DNA from: Paenalicyclobacillus mengziensis | GTDB taxonomy: Bacteria > Bacillota > Bacilli > Alicyclobacillales > Alicyclobacillaceae | NCBI RefSeq assembly: GCF_017298635.1 | Contig: NZ_CP071182.1 | Span: 1-64,000, forward strand | DNA length: 64,000 nt | Direction of reading: 5' to 3' | In this document: positions 16,615 to 24,746 of the stretch, piece by piece | Position numbering within the stretch: position 1 is the stretch's first letter | How the letters are laid out: every line of letters begins with the position of its first letter | Notes under the pieces: model-generated | Told to the model about the DNA's origin: nothing | Database searches by the model: none | What the model saw: only the letters and a program-made list of their open reading frames with translations | Position numbers and translations under genes: made by a program

Positions 16615-17048
16615 GTTGCTGTATAACTACGAAACATCTGTATCCGTAATCTCCGGATTTAAGGCCGCAAAGTCGAAATGGGGTTGATGTAAGGTGTTGG
16701 CTGCAGCCGTACTATCCTCAGTTGGTGCGACTCTATGGCATTGCCATGTGTCAACACATGGATGCTTGGTGCCAAGAGAGTCAACGTGACTTGAAGTCGT
16801 TGCTCTTGCCAGCTTGAAACTGCCCCAATCATACCATCTCCAGCGATGACTTTTGAAAAAGCGGGTTCGTCGTCGCTTTGTTTGCTATACCCTTTTTCAA
16901 GGAACAAACTTAAATCAAGCCAATTTCCAGTTGCTCTATGGAATTTGTTCTAACTTATGTCATTTTCCTACACCTCAATGCCGAGAGGCTATGGGCGTAT
17001 GAGCTTGTTCGCAAATGAATGCTTAATGAGGTGCTGGATCTGAAACGC
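16615..17048. other. Gene-poor stretch upstream of the HEPN-MNT pair
   Basis: The minus strand has an 82-codon frame at 16659-16907 (begins MFLEKGYSKQSDDEPAF) that may be the eroded N-terminal side of the surface-protein pseudogene, but I cannot align it convincingly. The rest holds no gene or structure I can support. Confidence 0.4.
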
Positions 17049-17075
17049 TTTACGTGTTCGACAGCATGGTATAAT
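17049..17075 (+). promoter_or_regulatory. Predicted promoter of the HEPN-MNT pair
   Basis: A consensus TATAAT at 17070-17075 is preceded by TG plus one base (extended -10). TTTACG lies 15 bp upstream, so the -35 contact is weak. A leader of about 95 bases would separate it from the HEPN start at 17177. Confidence 0.5.
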
Positions 17076-17176
17076 TTTGCCAAGAACATGAGGCAACTGT
17101 TTGACTGGCTAATACACATTCATTGCTCTGCATGATAAGCGGATCATGACAACGCCGTCTGAACGGAGGAAGCCGA

Positions 17177-17596
17177 TTGGATAACACGGAAAAATACTCC
17201 CATTGGGAAGACATCGCATCGTATGACTTGGGAACAGCCGAAGCTATGTTCGATAGCGGCCGATACTTGTATGTTGTCTTCATGTGCCAGCAAGCAATTG
17301 AAAAGTTATCAAAAGGTTTGTACGTATACTACACGAACCTTGAAGCCACCAGGACGCATAATATCAACATCGTTCTTAGCCCGCTATTTCAAGAAGGTTC
17401 TGCATTACATGCGGAAATATCTACTTTCAAGAACCTGTATGCTCCGTTCTTCGCAGAACTTCTAGCATATTACATCTCAGAACGATATCCATCATACAAG
17501 GAAAGGCTTTCGAGTGCCATAGGGCCTGAACAAGCCAATAGTGTGCTACAACGTACCAAGGAGGCTTTTAAATGGCTGCAATCCCAGAAAAAGTGA
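17177..17596 (+). CDS. HEPN-domain protein (probable toxin half of a HEPN-MNT system)
   Basis: A 139-residue all-helical HEPN protein. The N-terminal YDLGTAEAMFDSGRYLYVVF and CQQAIEKLSKGLYVYY are the HEPN signature, and RTHNINIVL corresponds to the TH-x-L segment of the PF05168 group. The polar R-x4-6-H RNase motif of HepT toxins is not obvious, so catalytic activity is uncertain. The TTG start follows GGAGGAAG. It overlaps the nucleotidyltransferase gene by 25 bp, the usual tight linkage of HEPN-MNT pairs, in which the MNT protein neutralises HEPN by nucleotidylation. Confidence 0.83.
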   Translation: MDNTEKYSHWEDIASYDLGTAEAMFDSGRYLYVVFMCQQAIEKLSKGLYVYYTNLEATRTHNINIVLSPLFQEGSALHAEISTFKNLYAPFFAELLAYYISERYPSYKERLSSAIGPEQANSVLQRTKEAFKWLQSQKK

Positions 17597-17898
17597 AACG
17601 TACAATCCGCGAATACCTCGAGATGTTAGAAGCGGAAATCCCTGTAAGCAAGGCGATTCTCTTTGGCTCTGTCGCCAATGGAACCTTCAATGATGGAAGT
17701 GACGTGGACTTAGCGATATTCTCCGATCATTTTGAACATATGTCACGAGTGGATAGTATTTCCTATTTACTGAAAAAAGCGATTGATTTCCCCATAGACC
17801 TTGAGCCGATAGCTTTTACTAACGGGGAATACCACGAACGGCTGGGCATTGTTGACGAGATTATCCGAACTGGAATAGAAGTAAAGGACCTCCAATAA
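17572..17898 (+). CDS. MNT-type nucleotidyltransferase (probable antitoxin)
   Basis: A 108-residue minimal nucleotidyltransferase. The signature is AILFGSVANGTFNDGSDVDLAIF: GS, then a D-x-D pair about ten residues on, with a third acidic residue in PIDLEPI. Such proteins transfer nucleotides to the HEPN partner in MntA-HepT-like modules. A GGAGG just before the ATG, inside the end of the HEPN gene, supports coupled translation. A 43-bp hairpin 67 bp downstream may end the transcript. Confidence 0.85.
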   Translation: MAAIPEKVKRTIREYLEMLEAEIPVSKAILFGSVANGTFNDGSDVDLAIFSDHFEHMSRVDSISYLLKKAIDFPIDLEPIAFTNGEYHERLGIVDEIIRTGIEVKDLQ

Positions 17899-17964
17899 GC
17901 ACACCGTGAACCTGCGGCTGCAAGTATCCTCTTTGCGAACTGGACAACATGGAGAATCCGACCC

Positions 17965-18007
17965 GGTTAAAGAGGGATATGGATGACGCCCATATCCCTC
18001 TTTAACC
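17965..18007. terminator. Long perfect hairpin, candidate bidirectional terminator
   Basis: GGTTAAAGAGGGATATGG is followed seven bases later by its exact complement: an 18-bp stem. It lies downstream of the plus-strand HEPN-MNT pair and at the stop codon of the minus-strand recombinase fragment. Two more hairpins with a GGATAYGG core lie at 24095 and 25409. Confidence 0.6.
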
Positions 18008-18155
18008 AACAGGGTAGTCTTGGTTGGTTCGTTCTTCCCGTACCTGGCGCAATTCCAATCCAGTGTTTACTGGAAGGTAACCCTCGGTCGCCAGAAATTT
18101 TGTGCACGAGCGAATGCCCCGAATGCGCTCGTTGACGATATATCGATTGAACATT
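18005..18155 (-). pseudogene. Tyrosine recombinase fragment (N-terminal core-binding domain)
   Basis: About 50 codons read MFNRYIVNERIRGIRSC, then TKFLATEGYLPVNTGLELRQ, ending at a stop inside the hairpin at 17965. The pattern fL-x-x-x-gyL-x-x-N is that of the SAM-like N-terminal domain of phage-type integrases. No catalytic domain follows. The downstream sequence resembles that after the recombinase C-terminus at 24163, so both may derive from the same element type. Confidence 0.5.
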
Positions 18156-18195
18156 ATGAGTGAACCTAAGGAGGAGGGATCGACTGGGGCAAAAT

Positions 18196-18463
18196 AACAT
18201 TAGAGAAACGGGAGAGGATAAACGAGATTGCGCGAAGTATGGGGCACACAACGTTCGTGTCGTTGGCTCTCAACTGCGTGGTGAAGAGGTGTGGATAGTG
18301 ATATTGACCTCCTCATCGAATTCGAAGTCCTAACTTGTTAGAACAAATAGCCATGAAGAATGAACTGGAAGATAAATTGGGGTTACCAATCGACCTACTC
18401 ACTGAGGAATCTCTGCATCCGCTTTTACGGAATGAAATTCTTGGCGAGGCCCAAGAATTATGA
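18196..18463 (+). pseudogene. Second MNT-type nucleotidyltransferase gene, frameshifted
   Basis: One frame gives KYGAHNVRVVGSQLRGEE, another gives SDIDLLIEFE, and a third gives LLEQIAMKNELEDKLG followed by PIDLLTEESLHPLLRNEILG to a stop at 18463. In order these are the complete MNT domain (GS-x-x-x-G, S-D-x-D, then the C-terminal part), broken by at least two frameshifts. A strong AAGGAGG lies about 25 bp upstream. No HEPN partner remains. Confidence 0.8.
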
Positions 18464-18480
18464 ACAGTGACAGGCTTTAT

Positions 18481-18873
18481 CTACGACTCTATCTCTACAT
18501 ACCGAGCCACGTCATGATGGCAGACCGGACACTTACCCCGAAGAACGATGTCGGGTCCAGCAGGTTCCACGGTATATTCTTTTAACCGGATCTCTCCACA
18601 CCGGGAACACCACACATTGTTCAGCAGCAGCTCGCGAGCATATTCCGGTATGGCCTTCCATTTCTGAAGGGCGGCAATAGGAGAACAATTATCTCCATCA
18701 ACTCGCCCTTGTCTAAGGTCCTTAGTTGGCTGCGTTGAATACACCGGATCGCCCCAACTGTTGTATTCTTCCTCTTCGTCATCTCAGAGATTAGATTTAA
18801 ACATCTGCTCAGCTCCCATCACCACATTCGAGACGCCCTCCTCGAAATATCGGACCGCTTCGAGCGTGTCCAT
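18481..18873 (-). pseudogene. Small zinc-ribbon protein gene with one in-frame TGA
   Basis: From an ATG at 18873 the frame reads MDTLEAVRYFEEGVSNVV and 11 more residues, then a single TGA, then continues DDEEEEYNSWGDPV and on to a stop at 18481. The C-terminal half has two CxxC pairs, NVWCSRCGEIRLKEY and RGKCPVCHHDVARYVE, an evident zinc ribbon. Total length would be 130 codons. Apart from the stop nothing is disturbed, so this is a young nonsense mutation, a sequencing error or, less likely, recoding. A GTG at 18744 could still start an 87-residue zinc-ribbon protein. Confidence 0.65.
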
Positions 18874-18885
18874 GCCTACTAGCCC

Positions 18886-19020
18886 TCACTTCATATCCTG
18901 TCTGGTCTGAAAGCGGTCAAACCAAAGCGAGATATGCTCCGCGAGTTTCGGTTTGTCTTGCAGCGCGAAGTCGATGACCTCCAAGAGGTCCTCGTGCAAA
19001 AGAGTGGACAACAACGTCAT
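18886..19020 (-). CDS. Short hypothetical protein
   Basis: A 44-codon frame beginning MTLLSTLLHEDLLEVIDFAL and ending FDRFQTRQDMK. Composition looks coding (amphipathic helices) and it lies between two other minus-strand genes, but no good ribosome site precedes it. It may be the frameshifted end of the gene at 19060. Function unknown. Confidence 0.35.
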   Translation of the reverse strand: MTLLSTLLHEDLLEVIDFALQDKPKLAEHISLWFDRFQTRQDMK

Positions 19021-19059
19021 CACACTATCCGTTGTAGGTGCTGGCCTTTCGCCGAACCA

Positions 19060-19314
19060 TTACCTTTTACATGACTCCAAGTGGCCTATCACTTGGCGAA
19101 TCATCGCCCGAACCTTCTTATAGTCAATGGGTTCCCATTTCAGAAGAAGCGGCAGATACTTTGGGTCATGGGATTGCTTCACCTTGTCCAGGAACAACGT
19201 GATGAGACCGCGGTTACGGTCCTTGAGGTAGCCCATGTTTGCCACCGGCACACCGTTGTCTATCCATTCGTCCCACTCACGCAGGAACTCATTCGCCCGC
19301 AATTCACGTTCCAT
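19060..19314 (-). CDS. Hypothetical protein, probably 5'-truncated
   Basis: An 84-residue frame from the first ATG; the frame stays open upstream to about 19420 and reads QNPAYGGLSQYTLSEITDKG before that ATG, with no convincing start codon. The upstream part looks like the tail of a winged-helix motif, so the original protein probably began further out and was cut where the plus-strand recombinase remnant begins. The remainder (FLREWDEWIDNGVPVAN, LPLLLKWEPIDYKKVRAM) matches no family I know. Confidence 0.4.
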   Translation of the reverse strand: MERELRANEFLREWDEWIDNGVPVANMGYLKDRNRGLITLFLDKVKQSHDPKYLPLLLKWEPIDYKKVRAMIRQVIGHLESCKR

Positions 19315-19433
19315 TTCCCAGCCCTTGTCGGTGATTTCGGATAAGGTGTACTGAGATAAACCTCCGTACGCTGGATTTTGATGGAGTTCGAGGTCCTGGG
19401 CCAGTGCAAGCAGTCCCTTTTACTATTTCAGAT

Positions 19434-19694
19434 GTTGGAGAAAGGCGTCCAAGTATTAGCCGTCAGTCCCGTTACCAACATGAGGCAGGGAGAAATTCTA
19501 GGCTTACGGTGGGTCGATGTGGATTTAAAAGATGAGGTGTTGTCTGTGCGTATTCCTGAGTCAAAAGGTTTCATGACCTTCGCCACACGCATGCCTCACT
19601 ACTCCTCAAGATCAACATTCATCCGAAAATCGTTGCCGAACGACTTGTCCACGCATCAGTCAAGACCACGGCACGAGTTGCCCGCTACGTATGA
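19434..19694 (+). pseudogene. Tyrosine recombinase (integrase) with internal deletion
   Basis: The first part reads MRQGEILGLRWVDVDL, the box-I region with the catalytic arginine (usually GMRRGE). After a break the other frame gives FHDLRHTHASLLLK, box II with H-x-x-R, and then HPKIVAERLVHASVKTT to a TGA at 19694. The stretch between boxes I and II is missing about 60 residues and the frame changes, so the enzyme is dead. The TPR-protein gene begins 28 bp downstream. Confidence 0.8.
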
Positions 19695-19722
19695 TAAAAT
19701 GTCTACAAAGGAGGGGCGCTCA

Positions 19723-20418
19723 ATGCGAATTGGTGTATTTCTTATTTCCGCATTTATTGTGCTGCTCACTATCCTTGGTTTTATTGCTCCATTTCTCACA
19801 CATCATTTGATAGATGCAAATTACCTGTTAACTGTTATAGCCACTGCCGGAGCATTAGGTGGCATTGCCTTTGCAATATATGGATGGTATTCGTCCAGGG
19901 AACTGCCGAAGATGATCGACCAAAAGGTCAATGCCCAACTGGAGTCCGCACTCGCCCGTTTTAATGAACGTCTCATCAAACAACAGGAAGCGATGCAGAA
20001 AGTTATCGCGTCATACCAAGTGAGTGACACGGATCGCAAGATCGACTTATTGCAGCAGGCGATTGATCTCGACCCGACCGTATACAATGCCCTTGTCAGC
20101 TTAGGGTACGTGTATTGGTATGATAAAGACGACTTTCTCGCGGCTGAACAGTGTTTTCAGCAGGACATGGAATACCACCCTGACAATTACCAAGCGGCAT
20201 CCGACTTGGCTGCTTTGTACGCACATTACAACCAACTATTGAGTTCACTATCATGGATCAGAAGGACTCTGGAGTTAAATCCAGCAGCTTGGAAGTCGGT
20301 TGACGAGGATACCCGATTCGACGCTGTCAGGCAAAAACACTTTGACGACTACGAAAAACTAATCAAGCGAGCGAAGTCAGTACGTCATGGATACGATGGA
20401 CTTTGGGGAGGTAAATAG
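19723..20418 (+). CDS. Membrane-anchored TPR-repeat protein
   Basis: A 231-residue protein. Two membrane segments lie at residues about 3-25 and 33-53 (GVFLISAFIVLLTILGF and LTVIATAGALGGIAFAIYG), followed by a charged coiled-coil stretch and TPR-like helices from about residue 105 (KIDLLQQAIDLDPTVYNALV, AAEQCFQQDMEYHPDN). The ATG at 19723 has AAGGAGGGG upstream; the frame is open further but that part is the recombinase remnant. Function unknown; TPRs suggest a protein-protein scaffold at the membrane. Confidence 0.8.
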   Translation: MRIGVFLISAFIVLLTILGFIAPFLTHHLIDANYLLTVIATAGALGGIAFAIYGWYSSRELPKMIDQKVNAQLESALARFNERLIKQQEAMQKVIASYQVSDTDRKIDLLQQAIDLDPTVYNALVSLGYVYWYDKDDFLAAEQCFQQDMEYHPDNYQAASDLAALYAHYNQLLSSLSWIRRTLELNPAAWKSVDEDTRFDAVRQKHFDDYEKLIKRAKSVRHGYDGLWGGK

Positions 20419-20585
20419 GAGCCATAAAATCATGAACACATGAAATTGATCTTATCACTCTCGCGTATTTGTCGAAGACGCGTCAACATACCCATGTAAG
20501 GTTTGACCCGATTCGACGCCTTTTCACCCCAGGTCTTCAACCATGAGCAAGTACCTGTCGAGTGTCCATTCGATGGCTTCTGCGG

Positions 20586-21287
20586 TTAGAACAATAAACG
20601 GTTCGTCGTCTCCTTAACCTCCTCACTGTCAGGCACCCATTCCAACAAGTCACCAAGAAACCGAAGCAGAATGAACATCTTTACTTCATCATCCGTCTCC
20701 AGGTAGTGTTCCTTAAACGAACGAACCGCTTCTTCTTCGTCAAACAGACTCATATGGATTCGGAACGTGAGTGTAGCCAGATTCTGAATGGTTCTTTTGA
20801 GTGCATAGCTCTGTGAACTGTACTTAACGGACTGCTTCGCGTCTGTACTTCCAAACCGCTTTTGATAGATCCCTTCCGCATTCAGGAGCAGCGACCTACA
20901 AACATCCAAGGCGGTCTCACGAAGCGGCGGTGTACGAAGCAAGCCCTGCAGGGTGTCCATCAAGTCTGTGTACAACGTTTCTCTATCAAGCTCTTGATGA
21001 ATGATGAGTAGAATTGCCTCTTCAATGAACTTGTCTGTTGGTTGGATCTGGTGTTTGAGTCGGATGACCCTGTCGTAGAAGTCAACTTGAGTGATGCCAA
21101 CGGATCGAAAGGGATCATCTGAAGAAAACAAGTACACTCCGCAGGCTTGGCAGAGCAACTTATACAACTCCTCCATCAGTTCTGCCGCAACAGTCTGCCT
21201 AGCCTCGTCAGGATGTACAGCCTGCAACTCATTGACGTATCGTTTGACAAGAAAGCGCCACTTAGGCCGCTCCTTTTTAGAAATCAC
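20586..21287 (-). CDS. Hypothetical protein downstream of the TOTE helicase, possible C-terminal frameshift
   Basis: A 233-residue, largely helical protein that I do not recognise. It starts MISKKERPKWRFLVKRYVNE, 86 bp after the TOTE primase-helicase, so the two may form an operon. At its end the frame closes after ETTNRLLF, but the alternative frame across the same bases continues DDEPFIVLTAEAIEWTLDRY and on to a stop at 20524, which looks like natural protein. A frameshift near 20600 may therefore have removed about 25 residues. No catalytic motif is visible. Confidence 0.7.
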   Translation of the reverse strand: MISKKERPKWRFLVKRYVNELQAVHPDEARQTVAAELMEELYKLLCQACGVYLFSSDDPFRSVGITQVDFYDRVIRLKHQIQPTDKFIEEAILLIIHQELDRETLYTDLMDTLQGLLRTPPLRETALDVCRSLLLNAEGIYQKRFGSTDAKQSVKYSSQSYALKRTIQNLATLTFRIHMSLFDEEEAVRSFKEHYLETDDEVKMFILLRFLGDLLEWVPDSEEVKETTNRLLF

Positions 21288-21373
21288 ACGATTATCGCCA
21301 TATGGAGCTTCCCCTCTCTTCAGACGTTTTTGAGATTATACCACTTGGATAACACAATGTTCTGTCATACGCA

Positions 21374-23860
21374 TTAGCCTTGGCGTGGAGAGTAACCCAT
21401 CGCCTGGTATCCCTTCAGCCTCTTTTGATACATAACTTCCAACATGGGGACTTGGTCATCCACATAATCATATATCCGCACTTCATCTTTCTGGTTATGC
21501 AACCGGTGTAGTCGTCCCGCATACTGCTGCAAGGTACCCTTCCACGAAATTGGCATAACGAGAAACAACGTGTCCAGACGCTCGTCGTCGAAGCCCTCTC
21601 CAATATATCTTCCGGTCGCGAGTAAAACGCGTTCCTCGTTTAGCGGAATAGATTTGATCTTTTCCTGCACAGCTCTTAACTGCTTCTTCCCCATGCCTCC
21701 GCGCAGGACGATGATGTTCTTAGCGAATCCTTTCAAGCGATGTTCAAAATACTCAAGATGCGCAGTTCTCTCCGTCAGGAGAATCGGCGATCTTCCCTGG
21801 TCCAGCGCTGTTAACAAATCATCAAAGATCATGTCATTTCTTGATTCATCAGACATCAGTCGGTCATATATTTGCGAAATTCCGAGGTCTGACTCAGAAT
21901 CTACAAGTTTGAAACTTGTTTGTCGCGGAATCAGTACATGATCGAACGGTCGTAGCATCGCCTGAGACTTGGCACTCGTTTTGTACCGAACAGGACCACA
22001 CTGCATGAGGACAATCGGATGTTTACCATCTTTCCGAACTAATGTTGCTGTAAGCCCAAGGACATATCTAGCCGTGGCACGCTTCAGAACCTGTTCAAAA
22101 CTAACGGCAGAAATGTGATGACATTCGTCGACAACGATGTGACCATACTCTGTAACAAAGTCTTTCACCTGACGGTTTGTATAGACGCTTTGGAGCAACG
22201 CAATATCGATGCGTCCCGTTCTATTTGACCGTCCCCCGCCAATGAGGCCGATTTCTTTCGTAGAGATATTCAAAAAAGCAGCCAGTCGTTCTCTCCACTG
22301 TTCCAGCAATTGAGTTTTGTCGACCAATACCAGCGTATTGGTGCCCCTCTGTGCAATCATCCAAGCTCCAACAACGGTTTTGCCGAAAGCGGTCGAAGCT
22401 ACGAGTGTGCCCATGTCACTCTCCAGCAAATTACGTGCCGCCTTCATTTGTTCGTCACGTAGTTTCCCTTGGAAAGTCACATCAATTTTCGATCCGCCAT
22501 TTCGTTTGTCTTCAATCTGCACGTCGATATCGTGGTTTTGGAAGAGGGGGACAAGCTCGTCCTGACAACCACGTGGCAAGGCAATGTACTCTGAGCTCTC
22601 CTCGGAGCAATCAATAATTCTCGGCTTTCTGTATGTGGAAAGTCTCATCGCCTGAGCCTTGTAAAACTCAGGATTTTGAAATGCAGCTAACCGTCGGATC
22701 ATGTTAACCTGGGCCGAGCTCAAACCACTTTTCTGTACATACATCATATTCGCAAGGACAAGCCTTAATGGGTTCGGTAGAATACCAGGTAACCCTGGCC
22801 CAGCTTCATCAGGACCTTTATTCCAAGGCTCTGTTCTATCTTGGTCGTTCGATAGAGCCGCAATCCCAGTGACATGACCGCGCAGTTCAGCCTCGCGGAC
22901 AATAGCTTCGACCTCCGACACACTCATTTTTCTTACCGATGACAGATATACCCATTGGTCAGGGTAGGGATCCCCATCACTATCGATAAATAGACTATTC
23001 CCCTGTTTACCAGCCAATCGCTGAAAGGGTAACGCGATGAGATTCCCCAACTTTTTACCCTTTGGTAGCGTATCTTGATTGGGAAACATTCTGTCATATG
23101 AATCTAGTCCGACCTCATGTCGCTTGGTCAGCGTATGCGTGAGTAAGGCAGATCCTAACCTGCGGGCAGTCCGAGCGGGTACCGCTTCCTCAAAAAAGAT
23201 CCAGACGTGACCACCGTTTCCCGAGCGTGAACGTTCCATGGCAGCTGGAACGCCGAACTCTGTACATGTTTGCATAAAGGCGGTTGAGTCATCTTTCCAA
23301 GTTGACTTGTCAAAATCTATGGCCAACAGCCAGCAGGTCTCATCGTGCAATAACGGATAGAGTCCAATTGTCACAGGATTCTTCTCGTCCGCCAAGTGAG
23401 CGCGAATTGCATCATCAGTTAGAGGTATTGTGTCACCCAGAACTACCTCTCCCGATTCGGTACGACGAGACCGACGTTTAGGGTAGTACGGTGCTTTACC
23501 TTCCCGTTCTCTTCCTCGGACTGCATATACATCATCTCTGCCTCTAAAGTAACTGCGAAACAGCACAACTTTGTCATGAATTGCAGATTTCTTGGTTACT
23601 TGGTTTTGAACACGCGATAGGTTCGCTGCTGTATCAACAGGTACAGTGTCGCTTGTTGTTTCCTGAGGATATCTGATGGCGGAGTCTGCGATAACTGCTT
23701 GTCGCAGTCTTGCCAGTTCTTCGGATAAAGCTGCATTCTGAACCCGTAACCGTTTATTTTCAATCTGCAGATGAAGGTTCTCCTCCATGAGTTTCTGAAT
23801 GTCGCTCGATTCCGGAAGTAGCAGATTCAGTTGCTTTGAACCTCGACTGTTCCGACGCAT
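21374..23860 (-). CDS. TOTE-conflict-system primase-helicase
   Basis: A protein of 828 residues. A coiled coil (LMEENLHLQIENKRLRVQN) lies near residue 30. Next is an archaeo-eukaryotic-type primase domain of the TOTE kind: LLAIDFDKSTW near residue 182 supplies the D-x-D pair and RSGNGGHVWIFFEEA near 215 the histidine motif. A superfamily-2 helicase follows: VASTAFGKTVVGAWM (motif I, about 490), VVDECHHIS (motif II, about 578), LGLTATLVRKDGK (motif III), QQYAGRLHR (motif VI, about 781). The ATG at 23860 follows GGAGGG; the frame to 23971 extends beyond it. Such proteins are described from conflict/defence islands; the trigger and effector here are unknown. Confidence 0.88.
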   Translation of the reverse strand: MRRNSRGSKQLNLLLPESSDIQKLMEENLHLQIENKRLRVQNAALSEELARLRQAVIADSAIRYPQETTSDTVPVDTAANLSRVQNQVTKKSAIHDKVVLFRSYFRGRDDVYAVRGREREGKAPYYPKRRSRRTESGEVVLGDTIPLTDDAIRAHLADEKNPVTIGLYPLLHDETCWLLAIDFDKSTWKDDSTAFMQTCTEFGVPAAMERSRSGNGGHVWIFFEEAVPARTARRLGSALLTHTLTKRHEVGLDSYDRMFPNQDTLPKGKKLGNLIALPFQRLAGKQGNSLFIDSDGDPYPDQWVYLSSVRKMSVSEVEAIVREAELRGHVTGIAALSNDQDRTEPWNKGPDEAGPGLPGILPNPLRLVLANMMYVQKSGLSSAQVNMIRRLAAFQNPEFYKAQAMRLSTYRKPRIIDCSEESSEYIALPRGCQDELVPLFQNHDIDVQIEDKRNGGSKIDVTFQGKLRDEQMKAARNLLESDMGTLVASTAFGKTVVGAWMIAQRGTNTLVLVDKTQLLEQWRERLAAFLNISTKEIGLIGGGRSNRTGRIDIALLQSVYTNRQVKDFVTEYGHIVVDECHHISAVSFEQVLKRATARYVLGLTATLVRKDGKHPIVLMQCGPVRYKTSAKSQAMLRPFDHVLIPRQTSFKLVDSESDLGISQIYDRLMSDESRNDMIFDDLLTALDQGRSPILLTERTAHLEYFEHRLKGFAKNIIVLRGGMGKKQLRAVQEKIKSIPLNEERVLLATGRYIGEGFDDERLDTLFLVMPISWKGTLQQYAGRLHRLHNQKDEVRIYDYVDDQVPMLEVMYQKRLKGYQAMGYSPRQG

Positions 23861-24094
23861 AGTACCTAGTACCCTCCATACAAAGCCCGATATGTTGATG
23901 GGTGTGATTCCTACTGCCCCTAACGTGGGAATAGCGATAATACGACGGGCAAGCGTTAAATCGCACTTCAATGGGCTGCTCTGGGAACTTTCCCTCTACA
24001 TTGTAAAACCGTTCCAGCATACAACTCTAATCTAGCGATATTTTAGCACCAGAATCAACTTGCCTTATCCCTTTACGGGACTACCATCATTGTA

Positions 24095-24134
24095 GCCAAA
24101 AAGGATATGGGAACATCCCATATCCTCCTTTGGC
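24095..24134. terminator. Strong hairpin after the recombinase C-terminal fragment
   Basis: GCCAAAAAGGATATGGGA and TCCCATATCCTCCTTTGGC pair almost perfectly around a three-base loop. It follows the minus-strand recombinase remnant, with a TTTTTGGC tail inside the stem. Its core matches the hairpins at 17965 and 25409. Confidence 0.6.
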
Positions 24135-24162
24135 CAGCAAGGTCCTTCTTAAGCGTTCGCGG

Positions 24163-24336
24163 CTACCACGTTGAGCAGACTCCGTAGAGACTATTGGTCA
24201 TTCGATGTGATTCTCCAGAAAACTGAAACTTCCAATGCTGTTCCTCGATGTCGCTCCAAAACAATTCGACGTACAATCGAACCATATCTACTGAGCTGTG
24301 GCCAAGGATCCGCTGAAGACAAGATATGTCTCCATC
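24163..24336 (-). pseudogene. Tyrosine recombinase C-terminal fragment
   Basis: The frame reads DGDISCLQRILGHSSVDMV, then RLYVELFWSDIEEQH, ending with TAG at 24163. LQ-x-x-LGHSS is the box with the second catalytic histidine of integrases, but the catalytic tyrosine expected in the next helix appears only as RLYVEL and everything upstream is missing. It is a dead remnant. Confidence 0.75.
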
Positions 24337-24365
24337 GATAGAATACAGGACTTCGCATCGTCGGG

Positions 24366-24743
24366 TTACTTATCCATTTCACCAAAGAATTCAATCAATC
24401 TTCGCACAGCCATACGATACACCTCGTCCTTATCCCTAGGTCCGATAGCGATGACTTCCATGATGACTCGTCCATTATTCTGCCGCGGTCTGTAAACAAT
24501 CCTCAAAGACAAATCCTTGTGCTTAATCTTTGCAAAACCCGCCAATTCCTTGTGCAACGGAGTACCGTTCCCATCGGGCTTTAACAATGGGCCCTTTTTC
24601 GCTTGCAGAGTCAACATGGCAAGAATATTGATTTTCTCGCCCTTGCCGTATGACTTAAAATCCTGATTGGCCCTCCTAGAGAACCTGACCTCCACACCAT
24701 ATTCGCTCAGTGTCTGATTCAGCCGTTCGATCAAGTCGGACAT
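24366..24743 (-). CDS. RelE/ParE-like toxin of a type II toxin-antitoxin pair
   Basis: A 125-residue basic protein resembling RelE/ParE-superfamily toxins: EVRFSRRANQDFKSYGKG near the N-terminus, LHKELAGFAKIKHKDLSLRI in the middle, VYRPRQNNGRVIMEVIAIGP at the strand that ends the fold. Such toxins cleave mRNA on the ribosome or block gyrase; which one cannot be told. Its ATG lies three bases after the antitoxin stop, with GGAGG before it. A destroyed second copy is at 13057-13086. Confidence 0.75.
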   Translation of the reverse strand: MSDLIERLNQTLSEYGVEVRFSRRANQDFKSYGKGEKINILAMLTLQAKKGPLLKPDGNGTPLHKELAGFAKIKHKDLSLRIVYRPRQNNGRVIMEVIAIGPRDKDEVYRMAVRRLIEFFGEMDK

Positions 24744-24746
24744 CGA

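Noticed and set aside
23760-24020. An 86-codon minus-strand frame starting MLERFYNVEGKFPEQ
   Set aside because: It looks partly protein-like but overlaps the start of the TOTE gene in another frame and has no family match I can name.
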